Below, piece by piece: positions 4,933-7,153 of a stretch of 7,153 nt of DNA. A model generated the notes under the pieces. The model ran no database searches, was not told the origin of the DNA, and worked only from the letters and a program-made list of their open reading frames with translations. A program made the translations under genes and the position numbers. Position 1 is the first letter of the stretch. Every line of letters starts with the position of its first letter. The DNA comes from an uncultured Lachnospiraceae bacterium. Its GTDB lineage: Bacteria > Bacillota > Clostridia > Lachnospirales > Lachnospiraceae. The stretch covers positions 1-7,153 of the forward strand of contig CAKRWX010000124.1 of assembly GCA_934418055.1 (NCBI GenBank), read 5' to 3'.

Positions 4933-7153
4933 AGTTTTATTCTCCTTTTCTTTATGATCCTTTTTGATTTTTTTATCCTTTCTGGTGCTTCTGATATCAA
5001 ATAAATTCAGCCGCAGGGCGTTGGTCACCACACAGAAACTGGATAAACTCATGGCAGCTGCGCCAAACATCGGATTTAATTTCCATCCAAAAACAGGATA
5101 CCACACTCCGGCGGCTAATGGAATACCGATCACATTGTAAAAGAATGCCCAGAACAGATTCTCGTGAATATTGGTCAGCGTTGCCCGGCTCAAACGGATA
5201 GCCGCCGGAACATCGCTCAACCGGCTCTTCATCAGCACCACATCCGCCGCGTCAATAGCCACGTCGGTTCCCGCGCCGATGGCGATACCCATATCCGCTC
5301 TGGTCAATGCCGGAGCGTCGTTGATACCGTCTCCAACCATGGCCACACGGCCTTTCTCCTTCAGCTGACGGATCACCTGCTCCTTGCCCTCCGGCAGAAC
5401 TCCGGCGATCACCTCATCCACGCCTGCCTGCGCTCCAATGGCCCTGGCTGTCCGCTCATTGTCACCGGTCAGCATGACCACATGGATTCCCATGTTCTGA
5501 AGTTCCTTCACCGCCTGCGGGCTGTCAGATTTGATCACGTCAGCAACCGCAATCACGCCAAGCATTTCCCCATTTTTCGCAAAATAGAGAGGCGTTTTGC
5601 CCTGCTCCGCCAATTTTTCCGCTTTCTCCCGGATCTCCTGGGTCACAGTAGCCTGGGTGGAAACAAAATTGTAATTGCCTGCTGCCATTTTCTCGCCCTG
5701 AACCACAGCCGTTAAGCCATTGCCAGGAAGCGCCGCAAATTCTTCCGTTTCCAGCTCCTTCACGCCGTCTTCCTGCGCTTTTGTTAAAATGGCCTTGGCT
5801 AACGGGTGCTCGCTCTTCTTCTCCAGGGCATAGGCGTAGGTCAACAGTTCCTCTTCTGAGATACCCCCTACTGGTATCATGTCTGTTACCTTCGGCATAC
5901 CCTCGGTGATGGTTCCGGTCTTATCCAGAGCCACGATCTCGGTCTTGCCGGTCTCCTCTAAGGAAACTGCCGTCTTAAACAGGATACCATTCTTCGCACC
6001 CATGCCGTTACCAACCATGATGGCTACCGGAGTCGCAAGGCCCAGGGCACATGGACAGCTGATGACCAGCACGGAAATGCCTCTCGCCAGAGCAAATCCC
6101 ACGCTCTGACCGGCGATCAGCCACACCAGAATAGTTACAACGGAAATAGAAATCACTGCCGGAACGAAAATACCGGACACTTTATCTGCAATTTTGGCGA
6201 TCGGCGCCTTGGTGGCAGCCGCGTCGCTGACCATCTGGATGATCTGGGAAAGAGTCGTGTCCTCGCCAACTCTGGTAGCACGGCAGCGGATAAATCCGGA
6301 CTGGTTGATGGTCGCTGCAGACACCGTATCGCCCACTTCCTTATCCACCGGAATACTCTCGCCGGTCAGCGCAGACTCATTGACCGCGCTGCTCCCCTCT
6401 AAGATCACGCCGTCCACCGGAATATTTTCTCCAGGTCTGACCACGAATATGTCTCCCGTCTGCACCTGGTCGATGCCAACGGTCACCTCCGCGCCATTTC
6501 TCACCACCACAGCAGTCTTCGGCGCCAGCTTCATCAGGCTCTTTAACGCATCTGTAGTCTTACCCTTGGAGCGTGCTTCTAACATTTTTCCTACGGTGAT
6601 CAGCGCTAAGATCATCGCCGCTGATTCAAAATAGAAATCGTGCATATACTCCATCACCAGCTCCGTGCTGCCCTTCAGCTGGGCATCGGTCATGGCAAAT
6701 AACGCATAAGTGCTGTATCCAAAGGATGCCATGGAGCCTAATGCCACCAGTGTATCCATGTTCGGAGCCTTATGCCACAGGCTCTTAAAACCACTGATAA
6801 AAAACTTCTGGTTGATCACCATCACGATGGCTGCCAGGATCATCTGCAGCAGCCCCATAGCGATATGGTTGCCTTCCATCCACGCCGGAACCGGCCAGTT
6901 CCACATCATATGTCCCATGGAAAAATACATGAGAACCACTAAAAATCCCAGTGACCAGATCAGTCTCTGCTTCAATACCGGAGTCTCCCGGTCCTTTAAC
7001 AGCTCTTCCGCATTCCCAGCGGCTCCTGCACCTCCAGAACCGCCAGCTTTCGCTGCCGCGCCCGGCGCGCCCTTCTTTGACGCCCCGTAACCTGCCGCTT
7101 CCACCGCCTGGATGATGGCCTCCGGAGAAGCCGTTCCCTCCACACCCATGGAA
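4723..7153 (-). CDS. copA: Copper-exporting P1B-type ATPase with C-terminal HMA domain (5' end cut by window)
   Basis: This membrane ATPase uses ATP to move Cu(I) out of the cytosol. About 809 residues are visible. The ATG at 7149 is probably not the true start: the first residues ([22 protein letters not shown]) are the end of an N-terminal HMA domain whose metal site is off the edge. Numbering from that Met, a Gly/Ala-rich linker (28-47) comes first. Eight membrane helices lie at about 62-82, 94-114, 130-153, 172-188, 327-347, 353-375, 665-683 and 690-710. Seen motifs are TGES (262-265), the metal gate CPC (365-367), DKTGT with phosphorylated Asp409, SEHPLA (446-451), MLTGDN (559-564), GDGINDAP (606-613), and the Cu(I) residues YN (671-672) and MSLSS (700-704). 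A Lys-rich linker (723-739) leads to a C-terminal HMA domain with GMMCGHC (748-754). It converges on the receiver gene across a shared terminator. Confidence 0.95.
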   Translation of the reverse strand, partial: SMGVEGTASPEAIIQAVEAAGYGASKKGAPGAAAKAGGSGGAGAAGNAEELLKDRETPVLKQRLIWSLGFLVVLMYFSMGHMMWNWPVPAWMEGNHIAMGLLQMILAAIVMVINQKFFISGFKSLWHKAPNMDTLVALGSMASFGYSTYALFAMTDAQLKGSTELVMEYMHDFYFESAAMILALITVGKMLEARSKGKTTDALKSLMKLAPKTAVVVRNGAEVTVGIDQVQTGDIFVVRPGENIPVDGVILEGSSAVNESALTGESIPVDKEVGDTVSAATINQSGFIRCRATRVGEDTTLSQIIQMVSDAAATKAPIAKIADKVSGIFVPAVISISVVTILVWLIAGQSVGFALARGISVLVISCPCALGLATPVAIMVGNGMGAKNGILFKTAVSLEETGKTEIVALDKTGTITEGMPKVTDMIPVGGISEEELLTYAYALEKKSEHPLAKAILTKAQEDGVKELETEEFAALPGNGLTAVVQGEKMAAGNYNFVSTQATVTQEIREKAEKLAEQGKTPLYFAKNGEMLGVIAVADVIKSDSPQAVKELQNMGIHVVMLTGDNERTARAIGAQAGVDEVIAGVLPEGKEQVIRQLKEKGRVAMVGDGINDAPALTRADMGIAIGAGTDVAIDAADVVLMKSRLSDVPAAIRLSRATLTNIHENLFWAFFYNVIGIPLAAGVWYPVFGWKLNPMFGAAAMSLSSFCVVTNALRLNLFDIRSTRKDKKIKKDHKEKENKTMTKTMKIEGMMCGHCEARVKKTLEAVAGVSEAVVSHETGTAVVTLSEAVSDDVLKKAVEDQDYKVISVQ
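4942..4947 (-). promoter_or_regulatory. Internal Shine-Dalgarno sequence before the CopZ-like domain
   Basis: AAGGAG on the minus strand, within a purine-rich stretch coding for the Lys/Glu linker of the copper ATPase, lies 9 bases ahead of an in-frame ATG at 4932. Its placement exactly before the HMA domain supports internal initiation. Lys/Glu codons (AAG GAG, AAA GGA) can create such motifs by chance. Confidence 0.5.

Noticed and set aside
5164..7090. Plus-strand open frames of up to 183 codons opposite the copper ATPase
   Set aside because: They lie opposite conserved P-type ATPase motifs and arise from codon bias of the real gene. No motifs or initiation signals support them.
7147..7149. 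ATG at 7149 as the real start of the copper ATPase
   Set aside because: The residues just after it complete the end of an HMA domain, and the frame stays open to the window edge, so the gene must begin upstream beyond the window.
1..7153. CRISPR array, tRNA or rRNA gene, riboswitch, IS element or phage attachment site
   Set aside because: No regularly spaced repeats, tRNA-like cloverleaf, transposase motifs, terminal inverted repeats or long conserved leader structures were found; intergenic gaps are all about 160 bases or less.

Overview
The window looks like chromosomal DNA from a moderately G+C-rich Firmicute, most likely a gut Lachnospiraceae (Clostridium cluster XIVa). The signs are strong AGGAGG-type ribosome binding sites, the style of the CopA, HflX and dUTPase proteins, and a mix of G+C-rich coding sequence with A+T-rich intergenic DNA. 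This placement is an inference from protein style, not a database result.

Layout from left to right. Positions 1-534 (minus) hold most of a mobA-like molybdenum cofactor nucleotidyltransferase whose 3' end is cut by the window edge. Positions 695-1484 (minus) hold an A+T-rich two-gene cassette: a 64-residue antitoxin-like protein overlapping a 203-residue GNAT acetyltransferase by 17 bp. It reads as a candidate type II toxin-antitoxin module inserted between housekeeping genes. Positions 1588-4180 (minus) hold three collinear genes in transcription order: a dUTPase (dut), a TPR lipoprotein and the ribosome-associated GTPase hflX. They probably start from an extended -10 promoter just upstream of dut. 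A stand-alone response-regulator receiver protein (4321-4686, plus) is transcribed divergently from dut with its own good promoter. It converges on a large copper-transporting P-type ATPase (4723-7153, minus). The two convergent genes share a strong hairpin flanked by T runs on both strands.

The copper ATPase carries a C-terminal heavy-metal-associated (HMA) domain. An internal in-frame ATG with its own Shine-Dalgarno sequence precedes this domain, so the locus could make both the transporter and a free 69-residue CopZ-like copper chaperone. The transporter's N-terminus, including most of an N-terminal HMA domain, lies beyond the right edge.

No RNA genes, CRISPR arrays, insertion sequences or phage structural genes were seen. 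No intergenic stretch exceeds about 160 bases. Most of the window is ordinary core genome. The two items most worth a second look are the GNAT cassette and the copA/copZ fusion with its possible internal start.
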